The notes under the pieces are model-generated. The model was not told where the DNA came from, searched no databases, and worked only from the letters and a program-made list of their open reading frames with translations. Below are positions 1-11,490 of a stretch of DNA of 64,000 nt, piece by piece. Each line of letters starts with the position of its first letter. The first letter of the stretch is position 1. The stretch comes from Hyphomicrobiales bacterium (GTDB taxonomy: Bacteria > Pseudomonadota > Alphaproteobacteria > Rhizobiales > Rhizobiaceae), in the NCBI GenBank assembly GCA_900470195.1, contig UEIJ01000006.1, forward strand, positions 124,001-188,000, read 5' to 3'. A program made the position numbers and the translations under genes.

Positions 1-109
1 CAATAACATCGCCGGGAGCGATCTTGTCGCCTTCCTTGACCAGCCATTTCGACAGGTTGCCTTCTTCCATCGTCGGAGAAAGCGCTGGCATGGTGATATT
101 GATCGGCAT
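1..109 (-). CDS. aceF/pdhC: Pyruvate dehydrogenase E2 (dihydrolipoamide acetyltransferase), 5' end only
   Basis: Only the first 36 codons lie in the window; the gene continues past base 1. The frame opens [20 protein letters not shown], the start of a lipoyl domain, and begins 17 bases downstream of the pdhB stop. E2 is the core of the pyruvate dehydrogenase complex and moves the acetyl group from its lipoyl arm to CoA. Position in a pdhA-pdhB-E2 row supports the PDH rather than the 2-oxoglutarate complex. The opening residues nearly duplicate those of the adjacent pdhB, so the two lipoyl domains probably share an origin. The lipoyl-lysine itself lies outside the window. Confidence 0.9.
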   Translation of the reverse strand, partial: MPINITMPALSPTMEEGNLSKWLVKEGDKIAPGDVI

Positions 110-126
110 GTCCAGACCCTTTCTGT

Positions 127-1524
127 TTAAGCGGTATAGGTAACGGCTTTCACCGCTTCGACCACTTCGGCAACCGTCGGCAGCGCCAGCTTTTCCAGAT
201 TTGCCGCATAAGGCATCGGAACATCCTTACCGGCAATGGTGAGGATTGGCGCATCGAGATAATCGAAAGCTTGCTGCATGACGCGTGTGGCGATTTCCGT
301 ACCAACGGACGACTGCGGGAAACCTTCTTCCACCGTCACCAGTCGGCCAGTCTTCTTGACCGATTCGACTACCGTTGGAATATCCATCGGACGGATCGTG
401 CGCAGATCGATGATTTCAACATCGATGCCCTGCTCGGCCAACTCTTCCGCCGCCTTGACGGCGTAGGTCATCCCGATGCCGAACGAAACGATGGTGGCGT
501 CCTTGCCCTGCTTGTGGATGCGAGCCTTGCCGATCGGCAGAACGAAATCATCAAGCTTTGGCACATCGAAATGATGACCGTAAAGGATTTCGTTTTCGAG
601 GAAAATCACCGGATTCGGATCGCGAATTGCAGCCTTCAGCAGACCCTTGGCGTCGGCTGCCGTGTATGGCATGACGACCTTCAGACCCGGAATGTGACTG
701 TACCAGGCAGCATAGCATTGCGAATGCTGTGCAGCAACGCGTGCAGCCGCACCGGACGGACCGCGGAAAACCATAGGAGCGCCCATCTGTCCGCCGGACA
801 TATAAAGCGTCTTGGCAGCGGAGTTCACGATCTGGTCAATTGCCTGCATGGCAAAATTGAAAGTCATGAATTCAACGATTGGGCGCAGTCCTGCGAAAGC
901 CGCACCAACACCAACGCCGGCAAAACCGTGCTCGGTAATCGGGGTATCGACAACGCGCTTGGAACCGAACTCGTCAAGCAGCCCCTGGGTTACTTTGTAA
1001 GCACCCTGATATTCAGCAACTTCTTCGCCCATCACGAAAACGTTCGGGTCGCGGCGCATTTCTTCAGCCATCGCATCGCGAAGCGCTTCGCGAACTGTGG
1101 TGGAGACCATTTCCGTTCCAGCCGGAATGTCGGGATCGGACGCAACTTCGAGCGCGGGAGCTTTAGGAGCAGCCGGAACAGCGTCAGCCTTCTTTTCTTC
1201 GGCCTTGGGTTCTTCCTTGGCTTCGGCCTTCGGCGCTTCAGCCTTCGCAGCCGGAGCGGAACCGATATCGGAAGCGCTTTCGCCGTCACCCAGGAGCACG
1301 GCAATCGGCGTATTGACCTTCACGCCTTCTGTGCCTTCGTCCACAAGGATCTTACCGATCGTACCTTCATCGACAGCTTCGACTTCCATCGTCGCCTTGT
1401 CGGTTTCGATTTCAGCGATCACATCGCCGGACGTAACCTTGTCGCCTTCTTTCTTCAGCCACTTGGAGAGCTTGCCCTCTTCCATGGTTGGGGAAAGTGC
1501 GGGCATGAGAATTTCTACGGGCAT
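127..1524 (-). CDS. pdhB: Pyruvate dehydrogenase E1 beta subunit with N-terminal lipoyl domain
   Basis: 465 residues. Residues 1-76 form a complete lipoyl domain with the ETDKA motif, the lipoyl-lysine being Lys43. Residues about 80-133 are an Ala/Pro/Lys/Glu-rich flexible linker. From about 140 to the end is the transketolase-type E1-beta fold ([20 protein letters not shown], then the [20 protein letters not shown] region). With PdhA it decarboxylates pyruvate and acetylates a lipoyl group. Typical E1-beta proteins are about 325 residues and have no lipoyl domain; the extra domain is the arrangement known for PdhB of several alphaproteobacteria. The gene sits between pdhA (18 bases upstream) and the E2 gene (17 bases downstream), so the three are one operon. 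Confidence 0.96.
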   Translation of the reverse strand: MPVEILMPALSPTMEEGKLSKWLKKEGDKVTSGDVIAEIETDKATMEVEAVDEGTIGKILVDEGTEGVKVNTPIAVLLGDGESASDIGSAPAAKAEAPKAEAKEEPKAEEKKADAVPAAPKAPALEVASDPDIPAGTEMVSTTVREALRDAMAEEMRRDPNVFVMGEEVAEYQGAYKVTQGLLDEFGSKRVVDTPITEHGFAGVGVGAAFAGLRPIVEFMTFNFAMQAIDQIVNSAAKTLYMSGGQMGAPMVFRGPSGAAARVAAQHSQCYAAWYSHIPGLKVVMPYTAADAKGLLKAAIRDPNPVIFLENEILYGHHFDVPKLDDFVLPIGKARIHKQGKDATIVSFGIGMTYAVKAAEELAEQGIDVEIIDLRTIRPMDIPTVVESVKKTGRLVTVEEGFPQSSVGTEIATRVMQQAFDYLDAPILTIAGKDVPMPYAANLEKLALPTVAEVVEAVKAVTYTA

Positions 1525-1542
1525 GACAACACCTTCCTGGAA

Positions 1543-2583
1543 TTAGAGCAGAATATCCGTGTAGAGCTCGGATGCATCCGGCTCCGGATCGTTTTGAGCG
1601 AAATCGGCAGAATCGGCGACGATGTCGCGAACTTCCTTGTCGATCTCCTTCAGCTCTTCCTCGGTTGCCCAGCCCTTTTCGATCAGACGCTGTTTGACCT
1701 GCTCAATCGGATCATGCTCGGAGCGCATCTTCTGCACTTCTTCCTTCGAGCGATACTTTGCCGGATCCGACATGGAGTGACCGCGGTAGCGGTAGGTCTG
1801 CATGTCGAGAATGATTGGCCCCTTGCCGGAGCGCGTCCATTCTACAGCGAGATCGGCAGCTGCCTTGACTGCGCGAACGTCCATACCGTCCACCTGGATG
1901 CCCGGGATATTGAAAGACAGACCGCGCTTCGAGAAATCCGTTTCTGCGGATGAACGCGAAACGGAAGTGCCCATGGCGTAGCGGTTGTTCTCAATGATGT
2001 AGACCACCGGCAGCTTCCACAGCGATGCCATGTTGAAGCTTTCGTAGACCTGTCCCTGATTGGAAGCACCGTCACCGAAATAGGTCAGCGTCACATTATC
2101 GTTGTCGCGATAGCGATTCGCGAATGCGAGGCCTGTGCCGAGCGAAACCTGCGCACCGACGATACCGTGACCACCGTAGAAGTTCTTTTCTTTGGAGAAC
2201 ATGTGCATGGAGCCGCCCTTGCCCTTGGAAAGGCCGCTGCGACGTCCGGTCAGTTCAGCCATTACGCCGCGCGCGCTCATGCCCGCTGCAAGCATATGAC
2301 CGTGATCGCGATAGGCGGTGATAACCTGATCACCTTCCTTCAGCGCCATCTGCATGCCGACCACCACGGCCTCCTGGCCAATATAAAGGTGGCAGAAACC
2401 GCCAATGAAGCCCATGCCATAAAGCTGGCCGGCCTTTTCTTCGAAACGCCGGATCAGCAGCATCTCGCGATAAGCGTCCAGCTCCTGCTTCTTGTCGAAG
2501 TTCGCAGGTGCAGGTGCCTTGGGTGCAGTCACAGAAGACGCCTGCGTTTTGCTTGCAGGCGACTTTTTAGCCCTCGGTGCCAT
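1543..2583 (-). CDS. pdhA: Pyruvate dehydrogenase E1 alpha subunit
   Basis: 346 residues starting MAPRAKKSPA. I chose this ATG because GGGAGCGAG precedes it; the open frame extends 20 codons further without a better site. The thiamine-diphosphate motif is visible as GDG at about 170-172 with paired Asn at 199-200. The loop YRYRGHSMSDP is the conserved E1-alpha loop near the active site. Residues 1-28 are Ala/Pro/Lys-rich and probably disordered. It forms the alpha2beta2 E1 with PdhB. First gene of the pdh operon; the 137 bases before ftsB should hold the promoter. Confidence 0.96.
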   Translation of the reverse strand: MAPRAKKSPASKTQASSVTAPKAPAPANFDKKQELDAYREMLLIRRFEEKAGQLYGMGFIGGFCHLYIGQEAVVVGMQMALKEGDQVITAYRDHGHMLAAGMSARGVMAELTGRRSGLSKGKGGSMHMFSKEKNFYGGHGIVGAQVSLGTGLAFANRYRDNDNVTLTYFGDGASNQGQVYESFNMASLWKLPVVYIIENNRYAMGTSVSRSSAETDFSKRGLSFNIPGIQVDGMDVRAVKAAADLAVEWTRSGKGPIILDMQTYRYRGHSMSDPAKYRSKEEVQKMRSEHDPIEQVKQRLIEKGWATEEELKEIDKEVRDIVADSADFAQNDPEPDASELYTDILL

Positions 2584-2720
2584 TTCTCGCTCCCTAAATT
2601 GTCGTTCTATTGTGAAGTTATACGGGCATACCACAAGATACAATATGCACCCAGAGCATAGCTGCTATGCCGCCAAGCCCTTAAAAACATAACACAAAAA
2701 GACAATTAACCGGATTTCAG

Positions 2721-3050
2721 TTAATTCGATCGATCTTCCCGGGACGTGATAATCGTCACTTCGTCGGGATGGGAGAGATTAAGCGCCCTGCGCGCTTGCT
2801 CGTCAAGCATATCCTTCTCGATGGAACCGTCACGTAAAAGTGTGACTCGCTTTTCAAGCGCGTTGCGATCTGCCGTAACTTGTTCAAGCTGCTTGGCCAG
2901 CAGGCTTTTCTGCTCTTCCAGTTGGATGCGGGAATAAAGACCATATTCGCCATGGTAAGCGTGAAAGCCGAAATAGCTCAGAAACGCGGCTGTCAGAATG
3001 GGCAATACAAAACGCCCACGGATCGATTTACGTTTCTGCTTGGTCCACAT
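2721..3050 (-). CDS. ftsB: FtsB/DivIC-type septum formation initiator
   Basis: 109 residues: a basic N-terminus, one membrane segment at about 12-30, then a coiled coil at about 38-70 (IQLEEQKSLLAKQLEQVT and on). This is the layout of the FtsB/DivIC family, whose members bridge FtsL and FtsQ in the divisome with the coiled coil in the periplasm. Lying between eno and pdhA matches the usual alphaproteobacterial order. Assignment rests on architecture and synteny, because sequence conservation in this family is low. An AATTAAC/GTTAATT inverted repeat overlaps the 3' end and may help end transcription. Confidence 0.85.
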   Translation of the reverse strand: MWTKQKRKSIRGRFVLPILTAAFLSYFGFHAYHGEYGLYSRIQLEEQKSLLAKQLEQVTADRNALEKRVTLLRDGSIEKDMLDEQARRALNLSHPDEVTIITSREDRSN

Positions 3051-3306
3051 TTCGACTTCCTTCCCGGATAACCGGAGCCGCCACGAATCCTGCTTGGGGC
3101 ATCGTTCCGAATTCCACCATCAAGCATTATTTTGCTTAACAGAGGTTTACCACAGGGTGATGTCGGAGGCGGGTATCCTGATTTTGTAAACGCCGGACGA
3201 GTAAGGCCGGCATGGAAGGAGCTGTTTCCGTTCAAACAAGAATCGAGAACGGCTCGTCACAAAGACAAACCGTTCTCTCACGTCAGCATGAAATTGCTTG
3301 AAGAGC

Positions 3307-3660
3307 TCAAACGTCAACTATCGTAGAAAATCCGCCCATAATCATACGCTTGCCATCAAATGGCATCTGCTCACCCATCGCCTTCATACGCGGGTCGCTC
3401 ATCATCTTGCTGTTTGCTGAGTCGCGTGTCGCCTTGTCGGGATATTCGAACCAGGAGAACACAACCTCCTCATCCGCCTCTGCCTTAACCGCTCGGCGAA
3501 AATCGGTGACCTTGCCGTCCGGCACATTATCTCCCCACGCTTCGACCATGCGCGTAACGCCAAATTCTTTGAATAACGCAGCCGCCTCTGCAGCATGCTT
3601 GCGATAGAGTTCCTTGTTCGCCTTTGGAACCGCGACCACGAATCCTTCAATATAAGCCAT
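3307..3660 (-). CDS. DUF1428 family protein (YbaA-like)
   Basis: 117 residues starting MAYIEGFVVAVPK. GGGAGAGAG lies just upstream of this ATG, which favours it over an ATG seven codons earlier. The opening IEGFVVAVP, the central VVFSWFEYPDKATRDSAN and the ending GKRMIMGGFSTIVDV are typical of DUF1428, small soluble proteins of the dimeric alpha/beta-barrel type. The biochemical function of the family is not known. It stands alone between ftsB and an AT-rich spacer; a perfect 12-base palindrome at 3761-3772, about 100 bases upstream, is a candidate operator. Confidence 0.85.
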   Translation of the reverse strand: MAYIEGFVVAVPKANKELYRKHAAEAAALFKEFGVTRMVEAWGDNVPDGKVTDFRRAVKAEADEEVVFSWFEYPDKATRDSANSKMMSDPRMKAMGEQMPFDGKRMIMGGFSTIVDV

Positions 3661-4096
3661 TTTTCTCTCTCCCATTGACACTTCCGCTCATAGTTTCGAG
3701 CCTAGCGCCGGAATCCTCTTTGTCGATCCAACATGGCTCGTGCGGTAGATTTATAATAACATTGATATCAATATAAACCGGATTGGTCAATTTGCGTATT
3801 TCCAACCCGCTTTGGTGGAAAACTAAACTTTCCCCTGCCGAGACCGAGATTTTCATCATAGCCAAGTCGAATACGGTTATACGATAATGACCGCGGACTA
3901 AAAACCGCCCCACAGCTTCACCAACATGTACATTACCAATATCAATATATAAGCGAATTATAAAACAATAAATTGGAATTATTACTTGAAGAAAGGTGAT
4001 TAAAAAAACATTATATTGCTTTATCTGTAGATAATATGGCGATCTGAATTTTTATTTATATCAGGAACAGATATTTTTATATTACAGGATAATATC
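3661..4096. other. AT-rich intergenic spacer
   Basis: 436 bases that are visibly much richer in A+T than the flanking genes, especially from about 3750 to 4096. I see no convincing gene; the one minus-strand frame of 88 codons overlaps the DUF1428 start, has a mixed composition and no family resemblance. The spacer must hold the promoters of the DUF1428 gene (leftward) and of the DUF2165 gene (rightward). The only sharp signal is the palindrome at 3761-3772. Confidence 0.6.
3761..3772. promoter_or_regulatory. Perfect 12-base palindrome, candidate operator
   Basis: ATTGATATCAAT reads the same on both strands. It is about 100 bases upstream of the DUF1428 start codon. Palindromes of this size in a promoter region usually bind a dimeric repressor, but I cannot name the protein, and in AT-rich DNA a chance occurrence is possible. 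Confidence 0.35.
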
Positions 4097-4612
4097 ATGA
4101 ACGAAACTATGATAAAACGCCTGCCGTGCATTATCATGTCGTTGTTTCCCGCCCTTTGGGGAATATTTAGTCTTCTTAACAACACAGCTGATTTTTCGGG
4201 AACTGCCGAAAATGCAATCAAGCCGCTCCTGGCTATGATCGACACGTATGGGATTCCCGGCGAAACATGGCGTGCGGTCACCGCCGGTTGGGCTCCTTAT
4301 GCAGCCCTTGCTGCGATCACAGCCACGGAAACGTTGGCGGGCCTGCTCGCCACTATCGGTTTTGTAAAAATGCTGCTCAACCTTCGCGGCAGCTACTCGA
4401 AATTCTCGGCCGGTAAAAACTGGGCAATACTGGGAGCGTGCTGCGCTGTCGCCGTGTGGGGCATCGGCTTCATGGTTATCGGCGGTAATTGGTTCATGGC
4501 CTGGGAAGCAAAAGAAAACTCGCTGAACACACAGTTGGATGCCCTTCTTTATGCGCTCCCCTCCATGATGTGCCTCGTAATCATGCTCTCTCATAAAGAA
4601 AGTGAAGCCTGA
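4097..4612 (+). CDS. DUF2165 family small integral membrane protein
   Basis: 171 residues with about four membrane segments (near 8-28, 68-92, 108-130 and 146-165). The order of segments and the motif GNWFMAW after the third match DUF2165 (COG5472), a family of unknown function. AGGA lies about nine bases before the ATG. The gene is flanked upstream by an AT-rich spacer, and its own first and last codons are AT-leaning, which may mean it was acquired separately from its neighbours. It converges on eno and shares a terminator with it. No partner gene is visible. Confidence 0.75.
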   Translation: MNETMIKRLPCIIMSLFPALWGIFSLLNNTADFSGTAENAIKPLLAMIDTYGIPGETWRAVTAGWAPYAALAAITATETLAGLLATIGFVKMLLNLRGSYSKFSAGKNWAILGACCAVAVWGIGFMVIGGNWFMAWEAKENSLNTQLDALLYALPSMMCLVIMLSHKESEA

Positions 4613-4642
4613 TTAACTTTATTCATGCGCTTTCATAAACGA

Positions 4643-4668
4643 AAACGGCGGCCATCAGGCCGCCGTTT
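4643..4668. terminator. Shared terminator between DUF2165 gene and eno
   Basis: An 11-base stem (AAACGGCGGCC paired with GGCCGCCGTTT) with a four-base loop lies between two converging genes. T or A runs flank it on both sides, so it can act in both directions. Confidence 0.85.
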
Positions 4669-4688
4669 CTCATTCAATCACAATAGGA

Positions 4689-6014
<1,326 letters not shown>

Positions 6015-6112
6015 TTAACAAATCCGATGCGGCCATTCCTTAGCGCATAATCCCGAAACTTTGCAGACATTTCAGAAAAGATTATGCACCGGGCCAGTTT
6101 TTAAGCCTTAGC

Positions 6113-6142
6113 GAAACAAAAGGCGGAGGAAAATCCCCCGCC
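6113..6142 (-). terminator. kdsA terminator
   Basis: Read leftward there is an eight-base stem (GGCGGGGG with CCTCCGCC, one G-U pair) followed by TTTTGTTT, some 25 bases after the kdsA stop. Confidence 0.75.
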
Positions 6143-6165
6143 GTCCTAAATTCTCCGAGAACTGT

Positions 6166-6999
6166 TTAAAGCCCTTTCGCGATACGATCAAAAGCCATGA
6201 GCTTTTCGAGAAGTGCCGGCATCTTATCCACCGGCACCATGTTAGGACCATCGGATGGCGCGTTATCGGGGTCCTGATGCGTTTCGATGAAAAGCCCGGC
6301 GACGCCAACGGCAACAGCTGCACGTGCCAGCGTTTCCACGAATTCGCGCTGACCTCCCGATGAGCCGCCCTGCCCGCCCGGCTGCTGTACCGAGTGAGTC
6401 GCATCGAACACAACCGGCGAACCAAGTCCTGCCATGATCGGCAAGGAACGCATATCGGAAACAAGCGTATTATAGCCGAAAGAAACGCCGCGTTCTGTCG
6501 CCAGCACATTGGGATTGCCGCTTTCCGTGATCTTGGAAAGAACATTCTTCATGTCCCACGGCGCCAGAAACTGGCCCTTCTTGACGTTCACGACGCGTCC
6601 AGTCTTTGCCGCAGCGATCAACAGATCGGTCTGACGGCAGAGGAACGCCGGAATTTGCAGGACATCAACCACGGGAGCAACTTCGGCACATTGCTCTTCC
6701 GTATGGATATCGGTCAGCACTGGAAAACCGAACTCTTTCTTGAGATCGGTGAAGACTTCCATTGCCTTTTCGAGACCGATACCGCGCTCGGCCTTCAAGG
6801 AGGTACGATTGGCCTTGTCGAAGCTCGACTTGTAGACCAAGCCAATCCCGAGCTTGTCGGTCATTTCCTTGAGACGGCCAGCCATATCGAAAGCGTGTTC
6901 ACGCGTTTCCATCTGGCACGGGCCTGCGATCAGAGCAAACGGCGCGCTGTTGGAGAAAGTAACGTTTCCGATTTTTACGGATGAATTGGCAGCCGCCAT
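6166..6999 (-). CDS. kdsA: 3-deoxy-D-manno-octulosonate 8-phosphate synthase
   Basis: 277 residues. It condenses phosphoenolpyruvate with arabinose 5-phosphate to give Kdo-8-phosphate for the LPS inner core. Family motifs: [63 protein letters not shown] and [16 protein letters not shown]. Cys28 in the IAGPC motif is the position that holds the metal-ligand Cys in metal-dependent enzymes (Aquifex type) and Asn in the metal-independent E. coli type, so this enzyme is inferred to be metal-dependent. It lies downstream of pyrG with about 120 bases and a terminator between them, so it probably has its own promoter. Confidence 0.97.
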   Translation of the reverse strand: MAAANSSVKIGNVTFSNSAPFALIAGPCQMETREHAFDMAGRLKEMTDKLGIGLVYKSSFDKANRTSLKAERGIGLEKAMEVFTDLKKEFGFPVLTDIHTEEQCAEVAPVVDVLQIPAFLCRQTDLLIAAAKTGRVVNVKKGQFLAPWDMKNVLSKITESGNPNVLATERGVSFGYNTLVSDMRSLPIMAGLGSPVVFDATHSVQQPGGQGGSSGGQREFVETLARAAVAVGVAGLFIETHQDPDNAPSDGPNMVPVDKMPALLEKLMAFDRIAKGL

Positions 7000-7087
7000 G
7001 ACGTGAACCTCAATACTGAATGCCTTTCAGGTACCTTATCTGGCTTAAAGGCGGGTCGAAAACAAGACCACTTCCTGAAACCCGAAA

Positions 7088-7113
7088 TGAAAACGCGCCC
7101 CGAAAGGCGCGTT
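7088..7113 (-). terminator. pyrG terminator
   Basis: Read leftward, AACGCGCC pairs with GGCGCGTT across a six-base loop and TTTTC follows. It lies immediately after the pyrG stop. Confidence 0.8.
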
Positions 7114-7119
7114 AAAGTT

Positions 7120-8760
<1,641 letters not shown>

Positions 8761-8964
8761 TTAGACTTTCTTGATTGATTCCGCCACAAAAAAATGCACC
8801 CAGGCGCTGTTTTTTCACCGGAGCCAGGCGGTAATCGTCGTTGCACAAAGAAAAACCGGAGCCAGAAACCCCGGAGCGAATACGTTTGTACTCTCTAGCG
8901 CCCATCCTCACATAAAGCCATGTCGAAGCTCGAAATCCACAGCTTCCGAAATGGCGAATGGTCG

Positions 8965-8995
8965 CAAAAGAAAAGGCCGAGCCCGAAGCCCGGCC
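8965..8995 (-). terminator. L,D-transpeptidase gene terminator
   Basis: Read leftward, GGCCGGGC and GCTCGGCC form a stem around a short TTCG-containing loop, followed by TTTTCTTTTG. It is about 25 bases after the stop codon. Confidence 0.8.
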
Positions 8996-9018
8996 ACAAT
9001 CACATAGTCATTTGAAGA

Positions 9019-9711
9019 TCAGAGAACAACCACTTCGGTGCCGAGACCGACGCGCTCGTAAAGATCCATCACATCCTCATTGATCATGCGGAAACAGCCG
9101 TTCGAAGCCGAGCTGCCGATGGTCCAGGGCTGAACAGTGCCGTGAATGCGGATGTAGGTATCCTTGTTCCCCTGGAACAGGTAAAGGGCGCGAGAACCAA
9201 GCGGGTTGCCCGGACCACCATCCATACCGTTCTTGAAGCGCCCATAGTGAGCCGGATCACGTTCGATCATTTCCTTGGTCGGAATCCAGCGAGGCCACTC
9301 ACGCTTCGCGTTGATTGTTCCGGTACCCTTGAATTCCAATCCCTGCTTGCCGACAGCAATGCCATAGCGACGCGCCGTCGATGATGTTTCTACGAGGTAG
9401 AGGAAACGCTGTTTCGGGTCGATCACGATTGTGCCGGGCTTATAGCCGGTAAAAGCTACTTCCTGTGCGCGGAACTTCGGATCGATGTTGTACTTGCTGG
9501 CTTTTACCGTATTGCCGCTCTTGGAAGCCTTTTTCTTTTTCGGCTTTTCAGGGTTGGCTTTGGTATCGCTCGAAAGAGCTACCTGCTGAACGGATGCGGC
9601 AGCTTCGTTGAGCTGCGCTTCAGCGCTTACCGGCGAAGCTGCAAATGCCGGAGCAGTCGCCCCAATGCAGAGACTTGCAATACCTGCCATCAGAATACGG
9701 CGTGAAAACAT
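9019..9711 (-). CDS. Exported L,D-transpeptidase (YkuD/ErfK family)
   Basis: 230 residues starting MFSRRILMAGIASLC. This ATG gives a proper signal peptide with cleavage after AFA near residue 24; the longer open frame has no such feature. Residues 50-75 are a Lys-rich linker. The YkuD domain covers about 92-230 and carries His190 and the SASNGCFR motif with catalytic Cys206. Such enzymes make 3-3 cross-links in peptidoglycan or attach proteins to it, in the periplasm; Rhizobiales encode many paralogs, so the exact role is open. Monocistronic, with its own terminator. Confidence 0.9.
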   Translation of the reverse strand: MFSRRILMAGIASLCIGATAPAFAASPVSAEAQLNEAAASVQQVALSSDTKANPEKPKKKKASKSGNTVKASKYNIDPKFRAQEVAFTGYKPGTIVIDPKQRFLYLVETSSTARRYGIAVGKQGLEFKGTGTINAKREWPRWIPTKEMIERDPAHYGRFKNGMDGGPGNPLGSRALYLFQGNKDTYIRIHGTVQPWTIGSSASNGCFRMINEDVMDLYERVGLGTEVVVL

Positions 9712-9892
9712 GTTCGGTTCCCGAAAAATCAAGCACAAGGGAGAAATGTCTGCCGCATCATTTGCGACCAGACTTTCGCCCTGCTTACTGCAAAGCGATC
9801 TGGTTCTCAATTCGGTGCCGCCGTTCTGCAATGCGATTCGGGGCCGCCTATTGCCTACCTGCAACACTTTGCAGCGCGACAGTTAACAAAAA

Positions 9893-9919
9893 GAAAACCG
9901 GCCGCAAAGGCCGGTTTTC
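9893..9919. terminator. secG terminator
   Basis: A perfect 11-base stem (GAAAACCGGCC with GGCCGGTTTTC) and a five-base loop stand downstream of secG. Read leftward it ends in a T-rich stretch. Confidence 0.85.
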
Positions 9920-9944
9920 AGATTGGATTCATTTTGCGCGTTTT

Positions 9945-10406
9945 TTACTGCGAGCTTGGAACCGGATTGGCAGGGGTTTCCGGGACAGCCGGTGCCTGTG
10001 GCTGCGTAGCATCAGGTTGCGTTGTCGGCGCCTCAGCACCTGGAACCGCAGGTGCAGTCTGATTTGCGTCCGGACGCGAAGACTCACCACCCAGCTGGTT
10101 AAGAATACCGCCACCATTTCCACCGGCAGGTGCCGTCTGGCTACCGGTTGCTGCCGGAATACGGTTGAGGATGTCGGTAGGCTTTTCGCCGTAACGCGCC
10201 ATGATGCCAAGGATAAGCGACGTAGCAAAGAAGCCGATCGCAAGAATGGCCGTCGTGCGGGTCAGCGCGTTGGCTGCGCCGCGAGCCGTCATGAACCCCG
10301 AACCTCCGCCAATGCCAAGGCCGCCGCCTTCCGAACGCTGGATAAGCACAACGCCGACAAGCGCCAGCACGATCAACAAGTGAATGACAATGAGTACGGT
10401 CTGCAT
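9945..10406 (-). CDS. secG: Preprotein translocase subunit SecG
   Basis: 153 residues. Two membrane segments (about 2-22 and 52-70) flank the conserved cytoplasmic loop LIQRSEGGGLGIGGGSGFMTARG, the SecG signature. SecG supports SecYE during protein export. Residues 75-153 form a Pro/Ala/Gln/Thr-rich, low-complexity tail that the short E. coli protein does not have; such tails are common in alphaproteobacterial SecG. It follows tpiA on the same strand, as in many bacteria. Confidence 0.95.
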   Translation of the reverse strand: MQTVLIVIHLLIVLALVGVVLIQRSEGGGLGIGGGSGFMTARGAANALTRTTAILAIGFFATSLILGIMARYGEKPTDILNRIPAATGSQTAPAGGNGGGILNQLGGESSRPDANQTAPAVPGAEAPTTQPDATQPQAPAVPETPANPVPSSQ

Positions 10407-10507
10407 GGGTTACGGTCTTTATATCCCTAAAACTAGAGCGGCTCTTTACACGCTATTGTCCGATAATCCAAGCCCCGAGACCAAGATAGACAGACGTGAA
10501 ACGCCAG

Positions 10508-11272
10508 TTACAAATTACGATAGGTTTCGCATATGGCGAGAAAATCATTCGCCTTCAAGCTCGCACCGCCGACAAGCGCGCCGTCCACATCCGCGACGCC
10601 GAGCAACTCCAACGCGTTTGAAGGCTTCACCGAACCGCCATAGAGCAGCCGAAGATGCGCACCTTTCGTGCCGAAACGTTCTATCAGTTGTTCACGCATG
10701 AACGCATGCGCAGCGCGCACGTCCTGCACCGTCGGCGTCAAACCCGTACCGATCGCCCAAACCGGCTCATAAGCGATGATCGTATTCTCGGCATTGACGC
10801 CGTCTGGCAAAGACCCGGCGAGTTGTGCGCCGATAACATCCAGCGTACGCTCCGACTTGCGCTCGTCCGCTGTCTCGCCAACACACACGATTGCGATCAA
10901 TCCTGCAGCCCAGGCCGCTTCGGTCTTGGCGCGAACGATCTCATTGCTTTCATGATGATCGGTCCGGCGCTCGGAATGTCCGATAATGACATGTGTGGCG
11001 CCTGCTTCCCAGAGCATCTCGGCAGAGATATCGCCTGTATGCGCGCCCGATACTTTATGATGGGCATCCTGGCCGCCAAGACCAACGGTCTCACCTTCGA
11101 GCGTTTCCGCCGCACGAGAAAGAAGCGTCGCAGGCACACAGATGACTGCATCGAGCTTGCGTCCGAGATCGGAGCTGAGACCGGCAGCAATCGCGCGCAG
11201 TTCGGTCAGGGCTTCTCCCGTGCCATTCATCTTCCAGTTGCCAGCAACCAGCGGACGGATTCCCGGAGTCAT
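10508..11272 (-). CDS. tpiA: Triosephosphate isomerase
   Basis: 254 residues. It interconverts dihydroxyacetone phosphate and glyceraldehyde 3-phosphate. Visible marks: NWKMNG with the catalytic Lys14, IGHSERR with the catalytic His, [11 protein letters not shown] with the catalytic Glu, and [10 protein letters not shown] for phosphate binding. GGAG stands nine bases before the ATG. It is divergent from ppiD across 218 bases. Rhizobiales often carry a second tpi gene for erythritol use; this copy, next to secG, is the housekeeping one by context. Confidence 0.97.
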   Translation of the reverse strand: MTPGIRPLVAGNWKMNGTGEALTELRAIAAGLSSDLGRKLDAVICVPATLLSRAAETLEGETVGLGGQDAHHKVSGAHTGDISAEMLWEAGATHVIIGHSERRTDHHESNEIVRAKTEAAWAAGLIAIVCVGETADERKSERTLDVIGAQLAGSLPDGVNAENTIIAYEPVWAIGTGLTPTVQDVRAAHAFMREQLIERFGTKGAHLRLLYGGSVKPSNALELLGVADVDGALVGGASLKANDFLAICETYRNL

Positions 11273-11490
11273 TTCATTCTCCTCGCCTGTTCAAAACAGC
11301 TGACGTGACCACAACCAAAAGCGGACCAGCGCCAAAATTTGCCACTGACTAAGCGTATTCGTTCTGCAATGCAAATGTTCTTAGGCTTGTTCATGCAATG
11401 AGACCTTGCATATAGGGCTGGCTTGAGGTTATCCCCTGACTGGCTCTATCTATAAAAGCCGAGCTTAGATTTGTTCTTGAAGGGTTTCCA

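Noticed and set aside
271-1953. Plus-strand frame of 560 codons across pdhB and pdhA
   Set aside because: It is antisense to two clear genes. Long antisense frames are common in GC-rich DNA, and the product shows no family features.
3647-3913. Minus-strand frame of 88 codons upstream of the DUF1428 gene
   Set aside because: It overlaps the DUF1428 start, lies in AT-rich DNA and has no recognisable motif or good ribosome-binding site.
11365-11395. GTTC repeats upstream of ppiD that resemble a LexA box
   Set aside because: The best pair has eight bases between the GTTC units, not seven, so it does not fit the LexA consensus.
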